Positions 9,955-19,563 of a DNA stretch of 64,000 nucleotides are shown one piece after another (the stretch's first letter is position 1; every line of letters begins with the position of its first letter). Below the pieces are notes generated by a model. The model did not search any database. It was given only the letters and a program-made list of their open reading frames with translations, and had not been told where the DNA came from. This stretch comes from Isochrysis galbana. Its lineage: Eukaryota > Haptophyta > Isochrysidales > Isochrysidaceae. A program made the position numbers and the translations under genes. The stretch covers positions 532,128 to 596,127 of the forward strand of contig CM030938.1 of assembly GCA_018136815.1 (NCBI GenBank), given 5' to 3'.

Positions 9955-10000
9955 ACGGTGCGAAGTCCCGTCGGACCCCCCCCCCTTGCACACGCTCTGG

Positions 10001-10100
10001 NNNNNNNNNNNNNNNNNNNNNNNNNNNNNNNNNNNNNNNNNNNNNNNNNNNNNNNNNNNNNNNNNNNNNNNNNNNNNNNNNNNNNNNNNNNNNNNNNNNN
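10001..10100. other. Assembly gap (100 N)
   Basis: Exactly 100 undetermined bases, the usual placeholder for a gap of unknown length. Open frames drawn across it have no meaning. Confidence 0.99.
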
Positions 10101-10299
10101 TCGATAACCATGCTGCCATGGGAGCGGCGGGGCGAGACCATGCCGAGCGCGCGCTCCCGCGCGCGCCCCCCTTCCTTCCCGCCCCCCCCCGTCCCCGGTC
10201 CCCTTTCTTTTCCCGCCCCCCTCCGGTATAGCCCCCTTGTGGCTCCCTTTTACCACCTAAATTTCGCGAAATTTCGCGCGAAATGGCGCGCGGCATAAG

Positions 10300-10480
10300 G
10301 GCCCCAAATTTTGAAAAAAATTTCCGAAATCTGTACCCGTCCCTAGTCGCGCAAGGCGTGCAGATTCGGATTCTCCCTGGGCTCAAGTCCTGGTTCGCCG
10401 ATTTTCGTCTCGAAATTCGAGGATTGGAGTTTTATTTTTACTGTTACGGTAATTGTTCACGCGTTTAAGGTAATAAATGC
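10300..10480 (+). repeat. Dispersed repeat shared with element E2
   Basis: Homologous to the reverse complement of about 39296-39420. Shared landmarks are a TCAAG-CC-GGTT block, TCTCGAAATT, a T-rich run before TAATTGTT, and GTTTAAGG followed by AATAAA. In E2 this block is the 3' part of a hairpin-headed element, so this is probably a 5'-truncated copy of the same family. Confidence 0.6.
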
Positions 10481-10499
10481 AGGTAATAGAACTGGGCCC

Positions 10500-10730
10500 C
10501 TCTGCATTTCCTTCCCCCCCCCTTCTGCATTTCACCCCCCCCTCTGCAGTTCCCCCCCCCCCCCCCTCTGCAGTTCCCCCCCCCCTTCCTCAGATTCCCC
10601 CCCCCTCCGCAGATTTTCCCCCCCTCCGCAGATTTCCCCTCCCTCCGCAGATTTCCCCCCCCCTCCGTCGTTCCCCCCCCCTCCGCAGATTTCTTCCCCC
10701 CCCTCCGTCGCCCCCCCCCCCTCCGCGCGC
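10500..10730. repeat. Minisatellite: CTCYGCAGWTT plus C run
   Basis: About eleven units of roughly 16-24 bp, each a short core (TCTGCATTTC, TCTGCAGTTC or TCCGCAGATTT, with TCCGTCG variants) followed by a run of 6-14 C. The core drifts steadily from left to right. Confidence 0.9.
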
Positions 10731-10801
10731 CGAGACGGCGGCTCTCTTCCGCGTCCGCGCGTTGAGACGCCGCGTTCTCTCTCTCCTTCCCTCCCCCGCG
10801 C

Positions 10802-10965
10802 GGAGGTCCTTCAGCGTCCTTCAACGGTGTCCCTCAACGGTGTCCTCCAGCGGTGTCCCGCAGCGCGTCCCTCAGCGGTGCCCCGCAGCGCGTCCCTCAG
10901 CGGTGTCCTCCAGCGCTGTCTCTCAGCGGTGTCTTCCAGCGCTGTCCCACAGCGCTCGGCAACGG
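10802..10965. repeat. Minisatellite, about 15-bp unit
   Basis: Tandem units of about 15 bp around CAGCGGTGTCCCT with variants CAACGG, CAGCGCG and CAGCGCTG. Because 15 is a multiple of three, several frames stay open, but the peptides are repeat artefacts. Confidence 0.85.
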
Positions 10966-10984
10966 TCGTCGTCCCCTCGGAACT

Positions 10985-11135
10985 CGAGGTCCCCACCTCG
11001 AGACTCGAGTTTCACCGCGAGTTCGCGCGGGGGGAGACTCGAATCTCGAGACTCGAGTTCTCACCGCGAGTTCGCGCGGGGGGAAACTCGAGTTCCACCG
11101 CGAGCCTCGAGACTCGAGTTTCAAGACTCGAGACA
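10985..11135. repeat. CTCGAG-rich tandem repeat
   Basis: Two to three imperfect units each containing CTCGAGACTCGAG and CACCGCGAGTTCGCGCGGG. Units are rich in self-complementary CTCGAG, so the array can fold into many alternative hairpins. Confidence 0.85.
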
Positions 11136-11199
11136 GGATTCGCGAGGGCGGCTCATACGCGGGCCTCGTTAACTTAATTTGTCGGCTCTATATCTTAGA

Positions 11200-11365
11200 T
11201 AAACACAACAGCTACTGATATCAGCATATCAGCTGATATACTGCTCGCGTAGAGCCTCAGAGGTGATATCAGCTGATGGACCTCATAAGCTGATATAAGC
11301 TCCTGATATCAGTGTAAGCTCGAAGTCGGTGTCAGCTTATGAACTGATGCCACATCACTGCGGAC
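11200..11365. repeat. TGATATCAGC-rich palindromic cluster
   Basis: Repeated palindromic words (CTGATATCAG, CAGCTGATA, GCTGATATAAGC) over 150 bp, ending near ATGCCACATCACTG. The same words, and a similar CACCATCACTG end, occur near 37850-37920 and 38620-38725. Probably subterminal repeats of a DNA-transposon family. Confidence 0.55.
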
Positions 11366-11433
11366 GATCGGCGCATGGCATGGCGTCACCGACGCCGCGC
11401 CACCGAAGCGCCCGCGAGAGGGCGCGAGGGCGA

Positions 11434-11838
11434 GGGCGCCCAGCCCGGATGGGACAACAGGTACAAGGTCAACAGGTTTCGGGGGCCTATTCCTATTAAG
11501 AGGACCTATTGACAGGTCGCAATAGGTCCGTAACAGGTCAAAATAAAACTCATTTTACTAATATTATAGATGTATGAGTATGTGATGTATATTATGAATA
11601 TGATTGGCTTCTGACTTCTGAGCTAAGTTACTAGGGAGAGGAAGGGATCCGAGATGATTTGGGCGTGGCTACGATAGCGGTACCTATAGTATAGGCCTAT
11701 AGCCACGCGCGAGCGCGAGGCGAGAATATTGAAAGATTTTTTTTACCTATTTCCTATTAACAGGTAACAGGTCTGGTAGGCCTCTTGACCTCTTAATAGA
11801 ACCTATTAGAAGCCTATTGTCCCATCTGGGGCGCCCAG
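11434..11838. mobile_element. hAT-type MITE with 10-bp target duplication
   Basis: A 385-bp non-coding, AT-richer insert (11444-11828) flanked by the 10-bp direct repeat GGGCGCCCAG (11434-11443 and 11829-11838). Its ends are inverted repeats sharing GATGGGACAAYAGG, and the interior is dominated by CCTATT/AATAGG words (GGACCTATTGACAGGTCG, CCTATTAACAGGTAACAGG). A duplication of 8-10 bp with short TIRs fits a hAT-mobilised MITE. It sits directly upstream of a hAT transposase remnant. Confidence 0.8.
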
Positions 11839-12420
11839 ACCGACGAGGTGCGAGGTGCGCGGGACGCTTTGGATCCACAATTTAGGGACGCGGCTGGTGA
11901 TTTGGATGAGGCAACCAGAGACCGCAGATGGATTGCACGCCGCACGCCATTGCCATTATTTTCGATCGTTTATGTCTACGTGATGCAATCCTCTCCTCTC
12001 CCAACCAAGACGAGGCTTGGCGCCATTACACCTATTCAACGGCCGAGGTTGTGAAAAGATTTGCGCAAGTAGAGATAGAGATAGAGCATAGAGAGGGAAT
12101 TCGCCATCTTGAAGAATGGCGTTGGCGCCTTCTCTCGGCCGTCTGCACTCGAAAATGCTAAGGTGATGGCGCCTTCTCAATGGTGGAGCGTCTACGGTAA
12201 GCATGTCCCCTTGCTTGCGGCTTTGGCACAGCAAGTTTTGTCACAACCGGCGGCTGCGCCTGCTGCGGAACGAAATTGGTCGGTGTATGGACAGATTCAC
12301 TCACAAGCTCGGTCGAGTATGAGCCATCACCATCACGTCGCAGATAAGCTGGTCTACTGCCACGAGTCACGAGTCGATGGACGTGCAGATGTGTGTGCAA
12401 AGTGCGGGATGGACTCCTGA
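11839..12420 (+). pseudogene. hAT transposase C-terminal remnant
   Basis: The end of the region reads SQWWSVYGKHVPLLAALAQQ and AAAPAAERNWSVYGQIHSQ, then KLVYCHESR, stopping at 12420. This is the hAT C-terminal dimerisation region (WW motif, Pro-x-x-ER-W-S, then R-K-L-V-Y). Upstream, ARDALDPQFRD fits the 'LDPR' segment that precedes it in hAT transposases, and 11928-12161 (SSPNQDEAWRHYTYSTAEVV) is its likely continuation. The pieces lie in different frames, so the gene is broken. No N-terminal BED finger or DDE part was found. Confidence 0.8.
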
Positions 12421-12633
12421 TGTTGCGAAGTGGGACAGCGACGACGATGATGACGACGAATAAGATGATTGGTGACGAGGGTGCTAGTCCAAGTGAGGAA
12501 ACCGTGCGCAAGTTATTTGTTTGTCTAATATAGCAAAAGTGCTCGTTGCTCGGTGCGCTCGGCAGCGCGCAGCGCGCCACGCGCAAGGCGAGCGCGCTCG
12601 CGCACGCCGCTAGCTACTATAAACACGGTGGCC

Positions 12634-12726
12634 AAACAGGAGGGGGTTTGACACACGGCAAAACACGGCTGTGTTTGGCTTTCGTAGAAACACGAAACAC
12701 GATAAACACGTGTTTCCCAGCTAGGA
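12634..12726. repeat. GGAGGG-GTTTGA dispersed repeat, copy 1
   Basis: A/C-rich repeat starting GGAGGGGGTTTGACACACGG, containing TTTGGCTTTCGTAGAAACAC and ending near CTAGG. Related copies are at 28990-29072 and 60838-60920. Probably the end of a DNA-transposon family. Confidence 0.5.
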
Positions 12727-12809
12727 TATGGAGCTTAGAGCAATATGAACTGTCAACTGTCGCGATGCACCTTCAAAGGTGCTTCCTGCCGCCGCTTAAG
12801 AGATGGTAG

Positions 12810-13525
12810 CTACGAGTAGAGCTGCACACAAGTCCCCACGTGCCCACACCGCACTCTCCCCTTAGAGAGTATGCCTTTTACCTCGAAAATCTTTTCTGTC
12901 CTTGGCCGCGCGATGGGGAGGAGCGTGTACTGGAGCGCGTAAAGTACTTTACTGGAGCGCGTGCTCGGGGCGCGAGCGGCGACGTTGTCCCTTGGAAACT
13001 TCCGGCAGAGCAACCGTTCGTGTGGAAGATTCCGCCACGCGATTCAGCCTCTCTCCTCGTGCCTCTCTCCTCGTGCGGCGGGGGGGCTCAGCGGCGGGGG
13101 GAGGGGGGGGGGGGAGGGCGATCGTTGCGGGAGGCAACGTTCCTCTCCCCCCGCGCGCCCCCCCCCCCCCCGCGCCCCCCCCCCGCCCCCCCGGCCCCCG
13201 CGTGCTCGCGCTCTCTACGAATGCCGCCCGCATGGGCGGGAGGGAGGGGGGAAGGGGGGGGGAAGGGGGGGGGGGAGGGGGGGGGGGGGGCGTGGCCATC
13301 GCGCTGGGATGTCGAGGGGAGGGGGGGGGAGAGGCGGGAGGGGGGAGGCGGGAGGCGGGGGAAGAGGGGGGGGGGGGGGGATGAAGGGGGCCCGTGTTCC
13401 CCCCCCCCCTCCCCCCCTCGGCCGCCGCTCTCCCGCTTCCCCCCCCCCCCCTCTCCCCCCCCCCCCATTCCCCCCCTCTTCCCAACCCTCCCCACCCCCC
13501 CCCCTTCCCCGCGCGCGTGGCGACG
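12810..13525. other. Leader and upstream region of Fd-GOGAT, G- and C-run rich
   Basis: Mostly poly-G and poly-C runs from 13075 to 13510, strand-asymmetric with G runs first and C runs after 13395. Many overlapping frames are open but all are Gly/Pro/Arg-rich composition artefacts. It lies directly upstream of the GOGAT start and probably contains its promoter and 5' UTR. No TATA box or other site is recognisable. Confidence 0.6.
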
Positions 13526-16500
13526 ATGCTCGGGCTCTGCCTGCTCGCCGCCGCGGCGATCCACGCGCCCACGCTGCGGTTGCGGCCGCGCGCCGCGATC
13601 GGTGGCATCTCCACTATTGCCATGAGTGCAGCGCCACGCTTCCCCTCGCCTCACCTCCCCAAGGGCAAGATGGGAGCCCTCGGCACGCCAGAGCCGGGTC
13701 CAATGCCCCTCGTTGGAGAGAGGGACGCCTGTGGAGTGGGCTTCATCGCGGACACGAAGAGGCGCAACAACCACGACATCGTCGAGCGGGCACTCTATGC
13801 CCTCGGATGCATGGAGCATCGCGGCGGATGCGGCGGGGACCGCGTCTCCGGAGACGGAGCGGGAGTGATGACAGCGGTGCCGTGGAAGCTCTTTGAGGAG
13901 GAGGGCGCGCTTGCTGGCAAGCCGGCCGAATCGATGGGCGTGGCGATGGCCTTCCTCCCGCAGGACGAGGCCGCTGCTGCCGAGGCGCAAAAGGTCCTCG
14001 AGGACCAAGCCGCCAAGAAGGGTTTCGAGGTTGTAGGGTGGCGCGACGTGCCGCAGCGCAAGGAGGTCCTCGGTCCGATGGCGCTCGCTGCGCTGCCCAC
14101 CATCCGACAGGCCTTCATTCACCACCCGGAGCTCCGCGGCGACGAGCTCGAGTTCGCGCTCTACCGCCTCCGCCGCTCCGCCCAGGCCGACTACCTCGTC
14201 AAGAGCGCCCCCGTCTCGGAGGCCTATTTCGCGTCGCTCTCCTCACGCACGATTGTTTACAAGGGCATGGTCCAGTCAGCCGTTCTCCGCTCCTTCTACA
14301 ATGACCTGACCAACGAGCTGTTCACGTCCAACTTCGCCATCTACCACCGCCGCTTCTCGACCAACACCGTGCCCAAGTGGCCGCTTGCCCAGCCCATGCG
14401 CACCCTCGCCCACAACGGCGAGATCAACACGCTCATTGGCAACGTCAACTGGCAGCGTGCCCTCGATGTTGAGCGTGGCCGCCGTGACCCGCTCTGCTCG
14501 ATGGACAAGTCTGACTCGGCCAACCTCGACTCGGTGTTCGAGAACTCTGTCCGTGGCGGCAAGACCCCGGCGCTCGCACTCGCCGCGCTCGTGCCCGAGG
14601 CGTACAAGCAGCAGCCCGAGTATGATGACCACCCAGAGATCACCGCGATGCTGGACTACTATGCTGGTCTGCAGGAGCCTTGGGATGGCCCGGCACTTCT
14701 CACCTTCTGCGATGGCAAGCAGCTTGGCGCCTCGCTCGATCGCAACGGCCTTAGGCCAGCGCGCTTCCTAGAGACTAAGGACGGTCTCGTCGCTTTCATG
14801 TCTGAGACTGGTGTCGTCAAGGTCGACGACAAGGACGTGGTGCGCAAGGGCCGTCTCGGTCCAGGCAACATGATCACGATTGACCTCGAGACTGGTGTCT
14901 TCCGCACCAACCTGGACGTCAAAAAGGACCTTGCCTCGCAGGCCCCGTACGGCGAGTGGATGAAGAAGAAGGCGACCAAGCTGACGGCTATGTCGGACTT
15001 CACGGTCGAGGCGAGCACGCCGGTGCCCGAGAATATCGTCCAGCAAATGACCGCCTTTGGCTGGTCCTCGGAGGACCTTGAGATGCAGGTCGCCGACATG
15101 TCTAACGGCGGCAAGGAGACGCTCTTCTCCATGGGTGATGACACGCCGCTCGCCGTTCTCTCCGAATCTCCTCGCACGTTGTACGACTACTTCAAGCAGC
15201 GCTTCGCGCAGGTGACCAACCCCCCGATCGATCCGCTCCGTGAGGGCATTGTCATGGGCCTGGAAATGCCTATTGGCCAACGCCGTGACCTCGCGCTCGC
15301 GCCGGCCGAGGAGCTCGCTGACGTGCTCACGCTCGAGACGCCCGTCCTCAACGGCGAGGAGCTTAAGGCGCTCGCCGAAAAGAGGAAGGTGGCCACAGTC
15401 TCCACGCTCTACGCCATCGCCGACGGCCCCAAGGGGCTCAAGGAGGCGGTCAAGAAGCTTTGCAAGGCCGCTGAGGATGCCGTGAAGAACGGTGCAGAGG
15501 CCGTCGTGCTATCCGATTTCAAGGAGGGCGGTATGGATGCTGCATCCACCTTCGTCCCGCCCATGGTGGCTGTTGGAGCCGTCCACCACCACCTCATCGC
15601 CGCCGGCCTCCGCACTCGCGCCTCTATCATCATGGAGACCGCGCAGGCGTGGTCGACCCACCACGTCGCGTGCCTCGTGGGCTATGGTGCCTCTGCCGTG
15701 CACCCATACTTGCTCTGGCAGTCGGTGCGCTACCTGTACGAGTCGGACAAGTCAGCCAAGATGCGCGAGACCGGCAAGCTGAACGATATTTCGCTGAACG
15801 CCGCCCTGGCCAACACCCGCAAGGCCCTTGAGGCCGGCGTGCTGAAGATCCTCTCCAAGATTGGCATCTCGCTTCTCTCGTCTTACCACGGCGCTCAGAT
15901 CTTCGAGGCCATTGGTGTTGGCGGCGAGCTGATAGACATGGCCTTCCGCGGCACCCCGTCCCGTGTCGGCGGTCTCACCCCCGAAGACCTCGCGGAGGAG
16001 GTGGCTGAGTGGCATGCGGCTGCCTTCGGTGAGTCCGCACCGGACCGCCTCTACAACTACGGCTTCGTCAAGTATTACCAAAAGAAGGAGCACCATGAGA
16101 ACACGCCCCCTATGTCTAAGATGCTCCATAAGGCTCTGAAGACGTTCAACAACGACAAGGACGCCGGCTTTGATCAGTACAAGCTGTTCCAGGAGTCGCT
16201 CGCCGCCTCGCCTGCCACTACCATCCGCGACATGCTCGAGATGGTCTCGGACCGCAAGCCTATCCCCCTTGAGGAGGTCGAGCCGGTTGAGGCCATCATG
16301 AAGCGCTTCGCCACCGGCGGTATGTCGCTCGGCGCACTCTCTCGGGAGGCTCATGAGACCCTTGCCATCGGCGTCAACCGCGCGGGCGGCCGCTCCAACT
16401 CGGGAGAAGGTGGCGAGGACGAGGCGCGCTGGAAGCGCATCGAGGACGTTGATGAGCTGGGCAACTCGCCCAGCTTCCCACACCTCAAGGGACTGCAAAA

Positions 16501-18253
16501 CGGCGACATCGCCATCTCAAAGATCAAGCAGGTGGCATCCGGACGCTTTGGCGTCACCCCCGCTTACCTGATGTCGGCCGAGCAGATCGAGATCAAAATC
16601 GCTCAGGGCGCCAAACCCGGCGAGGGCGGCCAGCTGCCTGGCGCCAAGGTGAATACCTACATCGCCTCGATCCGCGCGTGCAAGCGAGGTGTGATGCTCA
16701 TCTCGCCTCCACCGCACCACGACATCTATTCAATCGAGGACCTCGCTCAGCTCATCTACGATCTGCACCAAATTAATCCCTCTGCCAAGGTCTCGGTGAA
16801 GCTTGTCGGTCAGGTCGGCATTGGCACTGTGGCCTCCGGCGTCGCCAAGGCCGACGCCGACGTCATCCAAATCTCGGGCCACGATGGCGGTACCGGCGCC
16901 TCGCCCCTCACTTCTATCAAGCACGCTGGCGGCCCATGGGAGCTCGGCTTGGCCGAGGCTCATCAGGCTCTCCTCCTCAATGAGCTCCGCGATCGCGTCG
17001 TCCTGCGCGTCGACGGCGGTCTTAAGACTGGCTACGACGTTGTCATGGGCGCGCTCCTCGGCGCCGACGAATTCGGCTTCGGCACCATCGCCATGATCGC
17101 TGTCGGCTGCGTGATGGCGCGCATCTGCCATACTAACAATTGCCCGGTCGGGGTCACCACGCAAAAGGAGGCCCTCCGCGCCAAGTTTGTCGGCGTGCCG
17201 AACGACATGCTCGGTTTCTTCCTGTACGTTGCTGAGGAGACCCGACAGGTCCTCGCCCATCTCGGCTACAAGTCCCTCTCCGAGGTCGTCGGCCGCGCTG
17301 ACCTTCTGAAGCAGCGTGAGCGCACGCTTCACAAGACGTCGAATCTGGACCTCTCCTACGTTGCTCAGATGCCCGACGTTACCACAAACCGCGACTGGGC
17401 CCCGGAGGCGCCCAAACCATGGGCGCAGACCGGCACCCTTGATGACGAGCTCTTGGCCCGCGATGACGTCAAGCGTGCCATCGAAAAGCACGAGGACGTC
17501 CAGCTGACGGTGCCCATCACAAACGTTGACCGTACCGTCACAGCGCGCATCGCCGGTGCCATTGCCAAGGCCCACGGCAACAAGGGCTGGAAGGGATCGC
17601 TCCACATGATCTTCGAGGGCTGCGCCGGCCAGTCGTTCGGCTTCTGCTGCCTCGATGGTCTTGACCTCGAGGTGCGTGGTGACGCCAACGACTACGTTGG
17701 CAAGTCCATGCACGGCGGCCGCATCCGCATCCGGCCCGTCGACGAGATAGGCTTCGACCCGCTGGACTCAGTCATCGTTGGCAACACCTGCTTGTACGGG
17801 GCCACGGGCGGCCGCTTTTTCGCCTCTGGCCGTGCGGGCGAACGTTTCTGCGTGCGCAATTCCAACGCCGAGGCCGTCATTGAGGGTACCGGCGACCACT
17901 GCTGCGAGTACATGACGGGTGGCGTGGTGGTTTCGCTTGGACCAGTCGGCCGCAATGTTGGGGCGGGTCAGACAGGCGGCTGGGGCTACTTCCTCGAGGA
18001 GGGCGACTACTCGCTCGAGGGACGCGTCAATGGTGACGTACAGATGCAGCGCGTCAACCCGATCGGAGCGGCGCAGCTCAAGGAGCTCATTGAGGCACAC
18101 GTGGAGGCCACAGGCTCCCAGAAGGGCGCCGCGATCCTCGCGGACTGGGACAACTACCTGCCAAAGTTCTGGCAGGTGTACCCGTCATCGGAGAAGGACG
18201 CTCCCGAGGTCTCGGGCGTTGCCGCTGCCGTCGAGGATGCAGTTGCCGCTTGA
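13526..18253 (+). CDS. Ferredoxin-dependent glutamate synthase, plastid-targeted
   Basis: A 1575-residue single-exon protein. It converts 2-oxoglutarate plus glutamine to two glutamates with reduced ferredoxin, the second step of plastid ammonium assimilation. MLGLCLLAAAAIHAPTLRLR looks like a signal peptide plus basic transit region, as expected for a secondary plastid; upstream in-frame codons are Pro-run artefacts. The mature enzyme should start at Cys69 (ACGVGFIADTK), the nucleophile of the class II amidotransferase domain (HRGGCGGD and HNGEINT follow). The FMN/synthase domain carries GGMSLGALSREAHETLAIG, GGRSNSGEGGED, GHDGGTGASPL and the 3Fe-4S ligands Cys1195, Cys1201 and Cys1206 (C-x5-C-x4-C). 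The C-terminal GXGXG beta-helix domain (AGQSFGFC to GGVVVSLG) completes the usual order. Length and the absence of a fused NADH subunit favour the ferredoxin type. All key residues checked are present. Confidence 0.97.
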   Translation: MLGLCLLAAAAIHAPTLRLRPRAAIGGISTIAMSAAPRFPSPHLPKGKMGALGTPEPGPMPLVGERDACGVGFIADTKRRNNHDIVERALYALGCMEHRGGCGGDRVSGDGAGVMTAVPWKLFEEEGALAGKPAESMGVAMAFLPQDEAAAAEAQKVLEDQAAKKGFEVVGWRDVPQRKEVLGPMALAALPTIRQAFIHHPELRGDELEFALYRLRRSAQADYLVKSAPVSEAYFASLSSRTIVYKGMVQSAVLRSFYNDLTNELFTSNFAIYHRRFSTNTVPKWPLAQPMRTLAHNGEINTLIGNVNWQRALDVERGRRDPLCSMDKSDSANLDSVFENSVRGGKTPALALAALVPEAYKQQPEYDDHPEITAMLDYYAGLQEPWDGPALLTFCDGKQLGASLDRNGLRPARFLETKDGLVAFMSETGVVKVDDKDVVRKGRLGPGNMITIDLETGVFRTNLDVKKDLASQAPYGEWMKKKATKLTAMSDFTVEASTPVPENIVQQMTAFGWSSEDLEMQVADMSNGGKETLFSMGDDTPLAVLSESPRTLYDYFKQRFAQVTNPPIDPLREGIVMGLEMPIGQRRDLALAPAEELADVLTLETPVLNGEELKALAEKRKVATVSTLYAIADGPKGLKEAVKKLCKAAEDAVKNGAEAVVLSDFKEGGMDAASTFVPPMVAVGAVHHHLIAAGLRTRASIIMETAQAWSTHHVACLVGYGASAVHPYLLWQSVRYLYESDKSAKMRETGKLNDISLNAALANTRKALEAGVLKILSKIGISLLSSYHGAQIFEAIGVGGELIDMAFRGTPSRVGGLTPEDLAEEVAEWHAAAFGESAPDRLYNYGFVKYYQKKEHHENTPPMSKMLHKALKTFNNDKDAGFDQYKLFQESLAASPATTIRDMLEMVSDRKPIPLEEVEPVEAIMKRFATGGMSLGALSREAHETLAIGVNRAGGRSNSGEGGEDEARWKRIEDVDELGNSPSFPHLKGLQNGDIAISKIKQVASGRFGVTPAYLMSAEQIEIKIAQGAKPGEGGQLPGAKVNTYIASIRACKRGVMLISPPPHHDIYSIEDLAQLIYDLHQINPSAKVSVKLVGQVGIGTVASGVAKADADVIQISGHDGGTGASPLTSIKHAGGPWELGLAEAHQALLLNELRDRVVLRVDGGLKTGYDVVMGALLGADEFGFGTIAMIAVGCVMARICHTNNCPVGVTTQKEALRAKFVGVPNDMLGFFLYVAEETRQVLAHLGYKSLSEVVGRADLLKQRERTLHKTSNLDLSYVAQMPDVTTNRDWAPEAPKPWAQTGTLDDELLARDDVKRAIEKHEDVQLTVPITNVDRTVTARIAGAIAKAHGNKGWKGSLHMIFEGCAGQSFGFCCLDGLDLEVRGDANDYVGKSMHGGRIRIRPVDEIGFDPLDSVIVGNTCLYGATGGRFFASGRAGERFCVRNSNAEAVIEGTGDHCCEYMTGGVVVSLGPVGRNVGAGQTGGWGYFLEEGDYSLEGRVNGDVQMQRVNPIGAAQLKELIEAHVEATGSQKGAAILADWDNYLPKFWQVYPSSEKDAPEVSGVAAAVEDAVAA

Positions 18254-18950
18254 GTACGAAACAGATTGCAACTCTTGTAGATGCCGCTCAAGGGATGCTC
18301 CCATCTCTGCTAGACGCGCATGGCAGGGCGATGCACAGTAAGATACCCTAGCCTGCTGTGGTATCCGCGCGGCGCGTGTTGACGTGCCTCGTTCTGGTAC
18401 GCATCTGCCTGGGTAACCCAGGTGATGTAGCACGGCGCTCTGGCGCCTGGCGCAGTACATTTGCCGTCGTGCTGCTGGCCCTCTGATTAGCTGACACAGA
18501 CCCGTCCCGTCGCACGAAGACGCGAGTGGCGAGTCGAGAGCCGCAGACCTGCTCACCTTGTTTGTTCTGCATGGCCTCTGAAACATATGACTGCGTGCCA
18601 AGCTGGGGCGTTGTATTCTTGCGGTGTCCGCCTTTGTCTGTTTGTGGGTGAGCGCTGATGATGCCAGACGTTCAGCAATGACGGCTGACGCCCCTGCACC
18701 TCCGCATGTGTCCAACCATGCGTGCTGAGTGCTAGTCGTGCAGCGATGGGGAGGGAGCGGACTATGTACCTGTGCTTCAGCCTTTCCATGTGGTCGAAAC
18801 CGTGAGTGTTCGGATGCACACCTAGCAGCCTTATAGCAAACGACAAGCGATAGCTCGCCGAAGTACTCTACCACAATGTGAACTATACGTGTCGGCCACT
18901 GGCATGTGAGGATGTCGCACTTGCGACAGCCTGCGCACGCTAGGCACATT
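18254..18950. other. Intergenic, nothing recognised
   Basis: Region 3' of GOGAT. No polyadenylation signal was confidently identified. A long minus-strand frame (18185-19129) overlaps the end of GOGAT and has no recognisable domain, so it is treated as spurious. Confidence 0.5.
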
Positions 18951-18956
18951 TTAGGG

Positions 18957-19027
18957 TGGTCAAATAGTGATTTACAACTATTAACATGGAACACGTGGGT
19001 GGGGGGTGGGGCTGCATTTTTTGACCG
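18957..19027. mobile_element. MITE-like element with GGTCAAA termini, copy 2
   Basis: Bounded by TGGTCAAA and TTTTTTGACC, with interior ACTATTAACATGGA and GGGGCTGCATT shared with the copies at 6019-6074 and 47476-47531. Confidence 0.6.
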
Positions 19028-19029
19028 TC

Positions 19030-19250
19030 CTCCCAAGACAATCGACCAACAACAGGCCTGCCCGGAACCCGCGCTCTGAACCAGGCTCGTGGTAGCGCAC
19101 CCGAGCCGAATCCCGGATACCGAAGACAAAGGAATGAAGGGGGGAAGGGGAGGAGGTGGAGGAAAGGGAAGTTAAGGGCGGTGGCAACAGGGATGGGGAA
19201 GTACCCTAGTCTAGTAGGTGTGTAGCCCAGAATCTTCAGATGTTTTTTTT
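19030..19250 (-). repeat. Dispersed repeat ending CATCTGAAGATTCTGGG, copy 1
   Basis: Homologous to 34160-34375. Both contain an AAGGAATGAAGGGG block, a G/A-rich interior, CTAGTAGGTGTG and an AATCTTCAGATGTTTTT end. In this copy the end is followed at once by a second TTTTGACCGTCCTCCCAAG, which also occurs 233 bp earlier, so two repeat families are interleaved. Confidence 0.6.
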
Positions 19251-19563
19251 TTGACCGTCCTCCCAAGCCCCCCCAAAAATCAGGGCTCGCCTGCCGCCAC
19301 GAAAAAGTCCCGAGGAAAATGGAGCAAAATGGTGGGTTTTACCGCCCCCCTCGCCCCCCCTCTGCACACGCGCTGGGGCTCTAACAGTAGCAATAAAGAA
19401 GGCGGTCGCGCCCAGGGGCCCATAAGGTTATTTCGGGGCGGTTGTCTTATGACACGCGATTCCCCCGAGATCCGTCCGCGGTATCGCGGGCGCCCGACCT
19501 TCATCTGGTGCCCAAAGCAGGGAGGGAAGTCACCCGCGGAGCACCCCGGGCACCCCACAGCGC

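Noticed and set aside
9947-10231. Frames crossing the 100-N gap
   Set aside because: Undetermined bases cannot support a reading frame.
10500-11140. CRISPR-like regular repeats
   Set aside because: Units are contiguous or separated only by C runs with no unique spacers, and the genome is eukaryotic; these are minisatellites.
12840-13625. 261-codon and overlapping frames upstream of GOGAT
   Set aside because: G- and C-run low complexity. The only supported start in this area is the GOGAT ATG at 13526.
16730-17713. 327-codon minus-strand frame inside GOGAT
   Set aside because: Shadow of a highly conserved enzyme on the other strand; GC-rich codons keep the antisense frame open.
18185-19129. 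314-codon minus-strand frame after GOGAT
   Set aside because: Overlaps the GOGAT 3' end and two dispersed repeats; no domain.
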